Shown here piece after piece: positions 1 through 5,748 of a DNA stretch of 5,748 bases. This stretch comes from an uncultured Bacteroides sp. (GTDB lineage: Bacteria > Bacteroidota > Bacteroidia > Bacteroidales > Bacteroidaceae): the NCBI GenBank assembly GCA_959606905.1, contig CAUHML010000189.1, positions 1-5,748 on the forward strand, written 5' to 3'. The notes below the pieces were generated by a model that was given only the letters and a program-made list of their open reading frames with translations, ran no database searches and had not been told where the DNA came from. How positions within the stretch are numbered: position 1 is the stretch's first letter; each line of letters opens with the position of its first letter. The position numbers and the translations under genes were made by a program.

Positions 1-1
1 G

Positions 2-62
2 AAAGTCGGGGCTTTGTGCTTAAAAAAAAGAAGGTGCGCATTTTGACACACCTCCTTTATTT
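2..62 (-). repeat. Left copy of a 61-bp inverted repeat
   Basis: Read on the minus strand, this segment matches the plus strand of 5688-5748 at 60 of 61 positions; the only difference pairs base 56 with base 5694. It includes a terminator hairpin, a run of eight T, and about 20 further conserved bases reaching the window edge, so the full repeat may continue outside. The inner boundary lies within the last codons of potD: the stop codon at 57-59 is inside the repeat. Identity this high in non-coding sequence indicates recent duplication, gene conversion or a dispersed repeat family. No transposase is present in the window. Confidence 0.93.
22..55 (-). terminator. Intrinsic terminator of the pot operon
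   Basis: On the minus strand a 10-bp stem is formed by 55-46 and 39-30 (GGAGGTGTGT with GCGCACCTTC, including three G-U pairs). The loop is CAAAAT, and eight T follow at 29-22. It starts two bases after the potD stop codon and so ends the potABCD transcript. On the opposite strand the same stem is followed by TTTATTTTTTT (56-66), so it may also stop transcription entering from the left. Confidence 0.85.
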
Positions 63-1376
63 TTTTCGTCTGCGTCTGCGTCTCTGTTGTTTCTGGCGGT
101 TGTATCGCTGCCACCTCTTATAAATCATCCAACCACTCATCAAAGCAACAACAATAAAGATAAGAATAGTAATGCCCACCCCTAAATTATCCCCCTTGAT
201 ACGTGACCAAATATCAAGAACTTCTTTCGTCTTATCTCCGAAGTCACGAATCATAGCACACCGTTCCACTACTTTACGATCCGGATATTGAATCTTGTCT
301 ATCTGAATACTGTCCGCACCCGGTCCGAAAAAATAACTCAAATCAGCATAATAATCAAGGGTAGTATCTACCTTTTCTTCCAGAATTTCAGGAGTAGCTA
401 TCGAACTTACATATCCACAAAAATCCATGTTGCGCAAAGCAATATCCGGACGACACATAAAGTTTATAAAATAACTGGCAGCCTGCGGATTCTTTGCATA
501 TTTCGGAATCACCCAACCGTCATACCAGATATTACTACCTTCATCGGGAACTTCATAGTCTAAGTCTACTCCTACCGCATTCGCTTCCTCAATTGCCCAT
601 ATTGCATCGCCGCTCCAAGTCATATTCAGCCAAGCTTTATTCTTCGTCATCATCTCTTTTCCGAAATCAGCTTCCCAACCTGCAATATTAGGTTTCAGGG
701 CTTTCAGATATTTTTCCGCAAGTTCCATGGCCTGCGGAGAATAGTCGTTCATCAATTCTTCAACCGTAACTGTCCCTTGCTCCAGTTCCTTGGCATGAGC
801 ATGGATGATAGCTGTTCCGTAAGCATCGCGATAACTATCCTTCATCAGTATTTTTCCGGCATGTTTCTTATTCCAAAGACATTCCCAAGACGACGCAACC
901 GAATCAGAAACATAAGCCCGATTATAAAGGATTCCCGCAGTTCCCCACATATAGCATACCGCATAGTGGCTGGCTTCTTCACCCGGCTGACTCAATTTAT
1001 TGATCTGTTCCCGAATAAACGGAGACACATTGTTCATATAATTGGGAGAATACGCAAAGTTCGTATCAATAGGCAGTAGTAGATGTTTCTTCAACATACG
1101 TTCGATAATATACTCCGAAGGACAGACCACATCAAAATCCTCATGGCCTTTTTCAATCTTCGTCAGCATAATCTCGTTTATGTCGAATGTCTGATAAACA
1201 ATACGGATATTTTCACCGGTTTGCTCCTTATAATACGTCTGGAAATCTTCGAGAACACCATCCCCGATATAATCCGCCCAGTTGTAGATTTTAAGGACCC
1301 GCTCACGCGGTTCACCGGAATTGTAGCAACCGGTCAAAGTCAGTAAAAACAGGATAACAGGAATTATTCTTTTCAT
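57..1376 (-). CDS. potD: Polyamine ABC transporter substrate-binding lipoprotein, PotD-like, with C-terminal membrane anchor
   Basis: Binds spermidine or putrescine outside the inner membrane and delivers it to PotBC. The chosen start (ATG 1376) gives a clean lipoprotein signal: MKR, a hydrophobic stretch, then lipobox LTGC with lipidated Cys17. An in-frame ATG at 1394 would add six residues ahead of it. Neither start has an obvious Shine-Dalgarno site. Positions below count from the 1394 ATG. PotD-family motifs appear in order: YNWADY (37-42), the CPSEY segment (91-95), WSGD (260-263) and WYDGWVIP (290-297), whose W and D match the ligand-contacting Trp/Asp of E. coli PotD from memory of that protein. 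The protein is 439 aa against about 348 in E. coli. The excess is a C-terminal hydrophobic helix (about 404-425) and a basic tail ending RRRRRRKK. No acidic surface-export signal follows the Cys, so inner-membrane retention is inferred. Last gene of the operon, running into the terminator repeat. Exact polyamine preference cannot be read. Confidence 0.93.
   Translation of the reverse strand: MKRIIPVILFLLTLTGCYNSGEPRERVLKIYNWADYIGDGVLEDFQTYYKEQTGENIRIVYQTFDINEIMLTKIEKGHEDFDVVCPSEYIIERMLKKHLLLPIDTNFAYSPNYMNNVSPFIREQINKLSQPGEEASHYAVCYMWGTAGILYNRAYVSDSVASSWECLWNKKHAGKILMKDSYRDAYGTAIIHAHAKELEQGTVTVEELMNDYSPQAMELAEKYLKALKPNIAGWEADFGKEMMTKNKAWLNMTWSGDAIWAIEEANAVGVDLDYEVPDEGSNIWYDGWVIPKYAKNPQAASYFINFMCRPDIALRNMDFCGYVSSIATPEILEEKVDTTLDYYADLSYFFGPGADSIQIDKIQYPDRKVVERCAMIRDFGDKTKEVLDIWSRIKGDNLGVGITILIFIVVALMSGWMIYKRWQRYNRQKQQRRRRRRKK
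66..83 (-). repeat. Hexanucleotide tandem repeat encoding the PotD poly-arginine tail
   Basis: Three tandem copies of a 6-bp unit (CAGACG on the minus strand, slightly imperfect at one end) encode alternating AGA and CGC arginine codons, giving the six-Arg run just before the final two lysines of potD. A repeat with a unit of six changes length without shifting frame, so the tail could vary by pairs of arginines between strains. Confidence 0.7.
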
Positions 1377-1406
1377 ATTATTTACGTAGCACATTTTAGT
1401 ATTCCA

Positions 1407-2201
1407 TTAATCTTTCTTCTGCGTTTTACCGGCACGGTAATTGATAGCAATAAGCAAAGCCAGCACTACCACAAAAATAATAGCGGAAAGCGGGCGAAGC
1501 TCCGGCGTTAAACCACCTTTACGGGCATCAGCATATATATAAGTAGAAAGTGTTTCCAAGCCTTGGTTACCGATAGTAAATACAGTTACGGCAAAATCAT
1601 CAATAGAGAGTGTCAATGCAAGCATGAAGCCACTAATCATTCCCGGACGAACCTCCGGAATAATTACTTTCCACAAGGCTTGCATGGGAGTAGCTCCCAA
1701 ATCAAGGGCAGCTTCATAAATATTCGGATTCATCTGCTTCAAACGGGGCAAAACACTTAATACGACATACGGTGTACAGAATGTAATGTGTGCCAATACA
1801 ACTGTCGTGTATCCCTGTGTGATTCCCAACGAAACAAACAAAAGGAAAAGAGAAATACCGGTTATAATATCACCATTCAGAATAGGTATGTTATTCACAA
1901 AACCAATCGCCTTTCGTGAGCGGGATTTCAAATTAAAGATACCGATAGCGGCAATACTTCCCAGCAATGTAGATGCAGTTGCAGCAAGCAAAGCAATAGT
2001 AATCGTATTAATCAGTGCATTCATCAAAGAGTGATGTGCACCTGTTGTGAAAAGCGAAGAATATAATTTAGTAGAAAAGCCTGTCCAGTTACCCAAAACT
2101 TTAGCTTCAGTAAATGAATAAATGACGATAATTACGATGGGAGAATAAAGCAACAACAGCAATATCCACAAATAAGTCTGTGCAAATATTTTCTTTACCA
2201 T
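1407..2201 (-). CDS. potC: Polyamine ABC transporter inner-membrane permease, PotC-like
   Basis: Second membrane subunit of the importer, pairing with PotB to form the translocation path. It is 264 aa, the usual size for PotC, with about six hydrophobic segments, the first at 10-30 and the last at about 238-254. The cytoplasmic coupling loop carries the EAA signature at 163-187: EAALDLGA, then an Ile-Pro and a Pro-Gly at the expected distances. This loop docks into the ATPase. The segment SIDDFAVT (199-206) resembles the SLDD segment I recall from E. coli PotC and separates it from PotB. Its ATG at 2201 overlaps the end of potB by 7 bp and follows a near-perfect Shine-Dalgarno sequence, which indicates translational coupling. 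The gap to potD is 12-30 nt depending on that gene's start. No damage or missing motif is seen. Confidence 0.94.
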   Translation of the reverse strand: MVKKIFAQTYLWILLLLLYSPIVIIVIYSFTEAKVLGNWTGFSTKLYSSLFTTGAHHSLMNALINTITIALLAATASTLLGSIAAIGIFNLKSRSRKAIGFVNNIPILNGDIITGISLFLLFVSLGITQGYTTVVLAHITFCTPYVVLSVLPRLKQMNPNIYEAALDLGATPMQALWKVIIPEVRPGMISGFMLALTLSIDDFAVTVFTIGNQGLETLSTYIYADARKGGLTPELRPLSAIIFVVVLALLIAINYRAGKTQKKD

Positions 2202-2995
2202 AGCCCACCTCCTTCGTTAGAGTTATCTTTATCATCTGTACTGAAAAGTGAAGTAGCGGCTATCAGCAACAACATTATCAACGAAAGTGCTGCTCCATAA
2301 TTCCACATACTGTTATTTATATTCTCCTGAATGGTCGTACCAAAAAGTTTTATATTGTTCATCGTCAGCAATTCGGCAATAGCGAACGTCGAAATAGTCG
2401 GCATAAAAACCATCATGATCCCACTCATCACGCCCGGCATGGAAAGCGGAAGCACTGCTTTCAGAAAAACTTGCAGGGGATTGGCTCCCAAATCCTGCGC
2501 CGCCTCAATATAGCTATGATCCATTTTTTGCAACGTATTATAAATAGGATAAATCATAAAAGGGATAAAGTTATACACCATACCGAATATCAATGCTCCT
2601 TCACCCAACGGTACACTGAAGAAGTCGAACAGAGCAACAGTAGCTAGAGTCCGCACAAGAATATTTACCCACATCGGCAGGATAAACAATACGACCATTG
2701 TTCTAGAACGGTTCAGTTTGCTGTTACTAAGTATCCAGGCAGCGGGATAACCCAGCAAAATACAAATAAGTGTAGTAATGATGGCAATACCTATGGAGTA
2801 GACGAAGGTATTGATTGCTTCGGGATGTTCGAAAAACTTCTGAAAATTGGCAAACGTCAGATGCCCGTTATCATCAGTAAAAGCATACACAACAATTAGG
2901 ACCAACGGTATAATCACAAAGATCGCCGAAAAAATAATGTAAGGGAGGGTCCAACTCTTACGTGATGACAAAAAGACTAAAAACCTCTTATTCAC
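2195..2995 (-). CDS. potB: Polyamine ABC transporter inner-membrane permease, PotB-like
   Basis: First membrane subunit of the importer. It is 266 aa with about six hydrophobic segments (roughly 17-38, 62-82, 98-123, 133-152, 188-210 and 234-250). The EAA coupling loop is at 164-187: EAAQDLGA, followed by a Leu-Pro and a Pro-Gly spaced as in importer permeases of the PotB/PotC family. The start is GTG at 2995, preceded by a purine-rich AGGAAAGGAA at 2997-3006; no other in-frame start lies near the N-terminus, and the next residues lead straight into the first membrane helix. It follows potA by 11 nt and overlaps potC by 7 nt. The extreme C-terminus (about 252-266) is hydrophilic and doubles as the potC ribosome binding site, so it is probably not functionally constrained as protein. 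Assignment as PotB and not PotC rests on gene order and on similarity near the LPMWVN..VRT segment (106-116). Confidence 0.93.
   Translation of the reverse strand: MNKRFLVFLSSRKSWTLPYIIFSAIFVIIPLVLIVVYAFTDDNGHLTFANFQKFFEHPEAINTFVYSIGIAIITTLICILLGYPAAWILSNSKLNRSRTMVVLFILPMWVNILVRTLATVALFDFFSVPLGEGALIFGMVYNFIPFMIYPIYNTLQKMDHSYIEAAQDLGANPLQVFLKAVLPLSMPGVMSGIMMVFMPTISTFAIAELLTMNNIKLFGTTIQENINNSMWNYGAALSLIMLLLIAATSLFSTDDKDNSNEGGGLW
2206..2214 (-). promoter_or_regulatory. Strong ribosome binding site for potC inside potB
   Basis: The minus strand reads AAGGAGGTG, a full match to the anti-Shine-Dalgarno of 16S rRNA, four bases before the potC ATG at 2201. It lies inside the last codons of potB and forces the C-terminal residues EGGGLW of PotB. 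The other pot genes have weaker or no such sites, so this fixes the potC start. Confidence 0.85.
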
Positions 2996-3006
2996 TTCCT
3001 TTCCTG

Positions 3007-4398
3007 TTAATCGGTTATTTTAATTACACGAATAGCATCCGGGGGGATAGTAATACCTACACGGTCACCATCATCCCATACATCATTCGTATCTACAAAC
3101 ACATTCTCGTCCCAATCGGAAAAAACAGTCAGATGATAATGATCTCCCTTATAAAGAATAAATTTCACTTCACCTGTCAATGTACCGTCCTCTTCATTAT
3201 CCTGAAGAACCACTTTGTCAAAGTCTACCTCCACTTTAACATCCTCATTGGATTCTATTCCTTCTACCGGAACACATTCGAAGTTACATCCCAGAAATTC
3301 CACATGAGTAGTATCCAGCAATTTACCTTCAAACGTGTTACAGCCACGTTCTTTCTTCATAATATGAATATCAAACGGCTTTACCAACAGACCGACTTCG
3401 GCTCCTACTTCGAAATGATGATAATCCTGTACGAGGAATTCATAACCTCCGCAAAGCACGGTCATTTCATAGTGGACACCTTTAAAAATAGAGGTCTGAA
3501 CAACACCAGTCAACTGCGCCATATCCGAAACGGGGAAGATATAAAGGTCTTCCGGACGAATGACTACATCTACCGGAGTATTCTCACCAAAACCTTCATC
3601 TACACATTCAAATTCCGTACCACAGAAACGTACCAGTTTGTCATGTATCATCGTACCGTTAAGAATATTGCTTTCTCCGATAAAATTCGCCACAAACGAA
3701 TTGATAGGCTCATTATAAATATCAATCGGCGTACCGATCTGCTGAATCTTTCCCTCACTCATTACGACGATAGTATCACTCAAAGTCAATGCTTCCTCTT
3801 GATCGTGAGTTACATATACAAATGTAATACCCAAAGATTTATGCATTTCCTTGAGTTCCATCTGCATATCCTTACGCATTTTCAGATCGAGTGCAGCCAA
3901 CGGTTCATCCAAAAGCAGTACTTCCGGCTCATTGACAATAGCCCGAGCAATAGCCACACGCTGTTGCTGACCACCGGAAAGAGAATCGACATCACGGTAT
4001 TCATAATCCGTCATACCTACCATTTTCAAAGCAGCTTTCACCTTCTTCCCAATAGTCTGTTTGGGTGTCTTTTTCAACTTTAAACCAAAAGCAATGTTGT
4101 CGTATACATTCAAATGCGGAAATAGGGCATATTTCTGAAATACCGTATTCACCGGGCGTTTGTGGGGTGGAGTTTGTGTGATTTCCTTACCCGAAATTCG
4201 GATTTCGCCTTCCGAAGCCGTCTGAAAACCGGCAATGAGACGCAACAACGTGGTCTTCCCGCAACCGGAAGGTCCGAGTATTGTAACAAACTCTCCCTTT
4301 TTCACGTTCAGAGTCACATCATCCAATGCTGTTTTCTCGCCAAAATACTTCGATACATGGCTCACCTCAATGATGGATTTATCTTCTTGCATATTCAT
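3007..4398 (-). CDS. potA: Polyamine ABC transporter ATPase, PotA-like, with duplicated regulatory domain
   Basis: Cytoplasmic ATPase that powers PotBC. Positions below count from an upstream ATG at 4425, which I reject as the start because the promoter -7 box (4415-4422) overlaps its codons 2-4. The likely starts are ATG 4398 (used here, 463 aa) or ATG 4392. All ABC motifs are intact: Walker [10 protein letters not shown] (51-59), Q-loop Gln97, signature LSGGQ (149-153), Walker B VLLLDE (169-174) with the D-loop ALD (178-180), and switch His207. The C-terminal part is a TOBE/OB-like regulatory region with the family motif RPEDL (290-294). At 463-472 aa the protein is about 90 longer than E. 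coli PotA (378). The excess is explained by a second copy of the regulatory domain at 362-470. It is the first gene of the operon, driven by the divergent promoter region. Confidence 0.94.
   Translation of the reverse strand: MNMQEDKSIIEVSHVSKYFGEKTALDDVTLNVKKGEFVTILGPSGCGKTTLLRLIAGFQTASEGEIRISGKEITQTPPHKRPVNTVFQKYALFPHLNVYDNIAFGLKLKKTPKQTIGKKVKAALKMVGMTDYEYRDVDSLSGGQQQRVAIARAIVNEPEVLLLDEPLAALDLKMRKDMQMELKEMHKSLGITFVYVTHDQEEALTLSDTIVVMSEGKIQQIGTPIDIYNEPINSFVANFIGESNILNGTMIHDKLVRFCGTEFECVDEGFGENTPVDVVIRPEDLYIFPVSDMAQLTGVVQTSIFKGVHYEMTVLCGGYEFLVQDYHHFEVGAEVGLLVKPFDIHIMKKERGCNTFEGKLLDTTHVEFLGCNFECVPVEGIESNEDVKVEVDFDKVVLQDNEEDGTLTGEVKFILYKGDHYHLTVFSDWDENVFVDTNDVWDDGDRVGITIPPDAIRVIKITD
3016..3342 (-). 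other. PotA regulatory domain, copy 2 (tandem duplicate)
   Basis: Encodes residues about 362-470. It repeats the order of elements in copy 1: an N..G start, GCNFECV (379-385), and LTG then KG.HY..TV (416-434) with the same 10-residue spacing between LTG and KG. The RPED motif is replaced by a DFDK segment (401-404). Overall identity to copy 1 is low, so the duplication is old. Confidence 0.7.
3358..3669 (-). other. PotA regulatory domain, copy 1
   Basis: Encodes residues about 253-356 of PotA (4425 numbering). It resembles the single C-terminal domain of E. coli PotA: it follows ESNI, keeps RPEDL and has the LTG...KG.HY..TV pattern (305-323). It also contains CGTEFECV at 268-275, echoed in copy 2. 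Confidence 0.75.
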
Positions 4399-4414
4399 AC
4401 TAAAGTTTGGGTTG

Positions 4415-4422
4415 CAAAGGTA
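4415..4422 (-). promoter_or_regulatory. Bacteroidales -7 promoter box for the pot operon
   Basis: The minus strand reads TACCTTTG, an exact match to the Bacteroides -7 consensus TAnnTTTG. The expected transcription start is about 4409-4411, leaving a 5' leader of only about 10-20 nt before ATG 4398 or 4392. No clear -33 TTTG was found at the usual distance upstream. Confidence 0.65.
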
Positions 4423-4496
4423 CACATTTCTGCGGTTTTCACCTACGTGTTAATCTAATATAACAGTGTTTTTCGGTGGCCGAGAGAAAAATAATC

Positions 4497-4504
4497 TATC
4501 TTTG
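4497..4504 (+). promoter_or_regulatory. Bacteroidales -7 promoter box for the thioredoxin lipoprotein gene
   Basis: The plus strand reads TATCTTTG, an exact TAnnTTTG match. A T-rich stretch (4469-4473) about 24 bases upstream could be a weak -33 element. The transcription start is expected near 4509-4512, giving a leader of about 25 nt. The leader is A/T-rich without a Shine-Dalgarno site, as is common in this phylum. Confidence 0.7.
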
Positions 4505-4536
4505 CATAAATATTTATTCACTAATCTTACAAAAGC

Positions 4537-5640
4537 ATGAAAAAGTTTACTTATTTAGTTATTGCAACGGCCGCGTTGGGCATGGTAGCTTGTACCGGTG
4601 GAAACAAAGCCGGATACGTTGTCACAGGTACAGTAGAAGGTGCAAGTGACGGTGACACCGTCTATCTTCAGGAAGCCAATGGCAGAAATCTGGTCAAACT
4701 CGATACAGCCGTTATCACAAAAGGAACTTTTACCTTTGAAGGTACACAAGATTCTGTTGTCAGCCGTTATATCACTTGTGAAGTGGACGGAGAACCTTTA
4801 ATGATTGACTTCTTCCTCGAAAACGGAAAGATTAACGTTGCCTTAACCAAAGACAATGATTCTGCTACCGGTACTGCAAACAATGATGCATATCAAATTG
4901 TCAGAGCTCAAATCAACGACATCAGCAAAAAAATGAATGCTATCTACCAATCAATGGGTGACAGTTCTTTGAGTGATGAACAGAAAGAAGCCAAGCAAAA
5001 AGAGGGTGCCCAACTGGAAGAACAATATGATAAAGCCATCAAAGAAGGCGTACAAAACAATATCACTAACCCGGTCGGCGTATTCTTGTTCAAACAGACC
5101 TTCTACAACAACTCTACTGCTGAAAACGAAGCATTACTGCAACAAATTCCGGCTAACTTCCAGAACGATGAAACAATTGTAAAAATCAAAGAACTGACCG
5201 ACAAGCAGAAAAAAACTGCCGTAGGTACTAAGTTTGTTGACTTCGAAATGCAGACTCCTGACGGAAAAAGTGTGAAATTGTCCGATTACGTAGGTAAGGG
5301 TAAAGTGGTATTAGTTGATTTCTGGGCAAGTTGGTGCGGCCCTTGTCGTCGTGAAATGCCAAACTTGGTGGAAGCTTATGCTAAATTCAAAGGCAAAAAC
5401 TTCGAAATCGTAGGTGTATCTCTCGATCAGGACGGTGCTGCCTGGAAAGAAGCGATCAATAAACTGAACATGACTTGGCCACAAATGTCCGACCTGAAAT
5501 TCTGGCAAAGTGAAGGCGCACAACTTTACGCCGTAAACAGTATTCCTCACACGGTATTGATCGACGGTGACGGTACAATCATCGCTCGAGGCCTGCACGG
5601 AGAAGAACTTCAAACTAAAATAGCAGAAGCCGTAAAATAA
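4537..5640 (+). CDS. TlpA-family thioredoxin-like lipoprotein with DUF4369-like N-terminal region
   Basis: Probable membrane-anchored thiol-disulfide oxidoreductase facing the periplasm. It is 367 aa. The N-terminus is a lipoprotein signal: MKKF, a hydrophobic core, then GMVAC with lipidated Cys19. Residues about 27-110 form a beta-rich region (VTGTVEG..DGDTVYL, then TFTFEG) like the DUF4369 domains found ahead of TlpA domains in Bacteroidota. Residues about 115-225 are charged and helical, probably a linker or coiled coil. Residues about 228-367 are the thioredoxin fold, with active site WCGPC (266-270) and the cis-proline at SIPHT (Pro337). Both redox cysteines are present, so it should be catalytically competent. 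ATG 4537 is fixed by the signal peptide and by the promoter 33 bases upstream. It is a single-gene unit divergent from potA, ending at a terminator. Substrate unknown; roles in disulfide reduction or cytochrome c maturation are family possibilities only. Two stop codons in a row end it. Confidence 0.92.
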   Translation: MKKFTYLVIATAALGMVACTGGNKAGYVVTGTVEGASDGDTVYLQEANGRNLVKLDTAVITKGTFTFEGTQDSVVSRYITCEVDGEPLMIDFFLENGKINVALTKDNDSATGTANNDAYQIVRAQINDISKKMNAIYQSMGDSSLSDEQKEAKQKEGAQLEEQYDKAIKEGVQNNITNPVGVFLFKQTFYNNSTAENEALLQQIPANFQNDETIVKIKELTDKQKKTAVGTKFVDFEMQTPDGKSVKLSDYVGKGKVVLVDFWASWCGPCRREMPNLVEAYAKFKGKNFEIVGVSLDQDGAAWKEAINKLNMTWPQMSDLKFWQSEGAQLYAVNSIPHTVLIDGDGTIIARGLHGEELQTKIAEAVK

Positions 5641-5645
5641 TAAAA

Positions 5646-5683
5646 AAGCCTGTCGTTCCTCAGCAAAGACAGTCTCCGACTTT
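5646..5683 (+). other. Weak hairpin and degenerate repeat-like segment after the thioredoxin gene
   Basis: CTGTC (5650-5654) can pair with GACAG (5668-5672). No T tract follows directly, so it is not a good terminator by itself. The end of the segment, CCGACTTT (5676-5683), is the same eight bases that end the window (5741-5748), and it is preceded by AGCAAAG, similar to AGCACAAAG in the repeat. It may be a decayed partial copy of the repeat tail. Confidence 0.35.
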
Positions 5684-5687
5684 AAAT

Positions 5688-5748
5688 AAATAAGGGAGGT
5701 GTGTCAAAATGCGCACCTTCTTTTTTTTAAGCACAAAGCCCCGACTTT
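5688..5748 (+). repeat. Right copy of the 61-bp inverted repeat
   Basis: Inverted partner of 2-62 (60 of 61 identical). It starts 47 bases after the thioredoxin stop codon, whereas the left copy overlaps the end of potD, so the repeat is not tied to either coding sequence. Its outer part (5729-5748), beyond the T tract, is also conserved and reaches the window edge. Confidence 0.93.
5695..5728 (+). terminator. Intrinsic terminator of the thioredoxin lipoprotein gene
   Basis: Stem 5695-5704 with 5711-5720, six-base loop CAAAAT, then eight T (5721-5728). It has the same structure as the left terminator. The single base that differs between copies (G at 5694, equivalent to A on the left) sits at the stem base and can still pair with the first U of the tract. 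Confidence 0.85.

Noticed and set aside
2962..4083. Long plus-strand open frame of 373 codons opposite potA and the start of potB
   Set aside because: It is antisense to an intact ABC ATPase with all catalytic motifs and shows no recognisable domain, promoter or ribosome site of its own; it is a codon-use shadow.
4469..4490. Possible operator hairpin (CGG, TGG, CCG with flanking T and A runs) between the divergent promoters
   Set aside because: Only three strong pairs, and the flanking A/T arms are out of register by three bases; too weak to support a regulator site.
4426..4536. Riboswitch or small RNA in the divergent intergenic region
   Set aside because: The leaders predicted from the promoter boxes are only about 10-28 nt, too short for a structured element.
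5676..5748. CCGACTTT pair read as a target-site duplication around an inserted terminator element
   Set aside because: The left repeat also ends in the same eight bases, so they belong to the repeat itself; a true target duplication would differ between the two insertion sites.
1..5748. Composite transposon or integron bounded by the terminal repeats
   Set aside because: There is no transposase, integrase or resolvase, and the cargo is ordinary housekeeping transport and redox genes; the repeats look like terminators, not transposon ends.

Overview
The window looks like a piece of a Bacteroidales genome (Bacteroides, Phocaeicola or a relative). Two facts point there. Both divergent transcription units have an exact match to the Bacteroides -7 promoter box (TAnnTTTG). 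The right-hand gene is a lipoprotein that joins a DUF4369-like N-terminal region to a TlpA-type thioredoxin domain, an architecture typical of Bacteroidota. Base composition is moderate and coding density is high.

Layout. From about 4410 leftwards, a four-gene operon on the minus strand encodes a complete polyamine (spermidine/putrescine) ABC importer in the classical order potA (ATPase), potB (permease), potC (permease), potD (substrate-binding lipoprotein). The genes are 11 nt apart, overlapping by 7 nt, and 12-30 nt apart, so one transcript with coupled translation is likely. From about 4510 rightwards, a single plus-strand gene encodes a periplasm-facing thiol-disulfide oxidoreductase lipoprotein. 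The roughly 110-140 bp between the two units holds back-to-back promoters and nothing else I recognise.

The outer ends match each other. Bases 2-62 and 5688-5748 are inverted copies of one sequence, 60 of 61 positions identical. Each copy contains a GU-rich 10-bp hairpin followed by eight T on the outward-facing strand, so each works as an intrinsic terminator for the unit beside it. The conserved sequence continues beyond the T tract to both window edges. It is therefore a larger dispersed repeat and not only a terminator, and each copy also carries a Shine-Dalgarno plus ATG micro-ORF.

How the genes work together: PotD captures polyamine, PotB and PotC form the membrane channel, and PotA hydrolyses ATP. 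The thioredoxin lipoprotein has no evident functional tie to polyamine uptake beyond sharing the divergent promoter region. The importer has two unusual proteins. PotA has a tandemly duplicated C-terminal regulatory (TOBE/OB-like) domain. PotD has an extra C-terminal transmembrane helix and a polybasic tail in addition to its lipoprotein anchor. I do not see a new defence, mobile or RNA system here; the inverted repeat pair and the PotA/PotD architectures are the items most worth following up.
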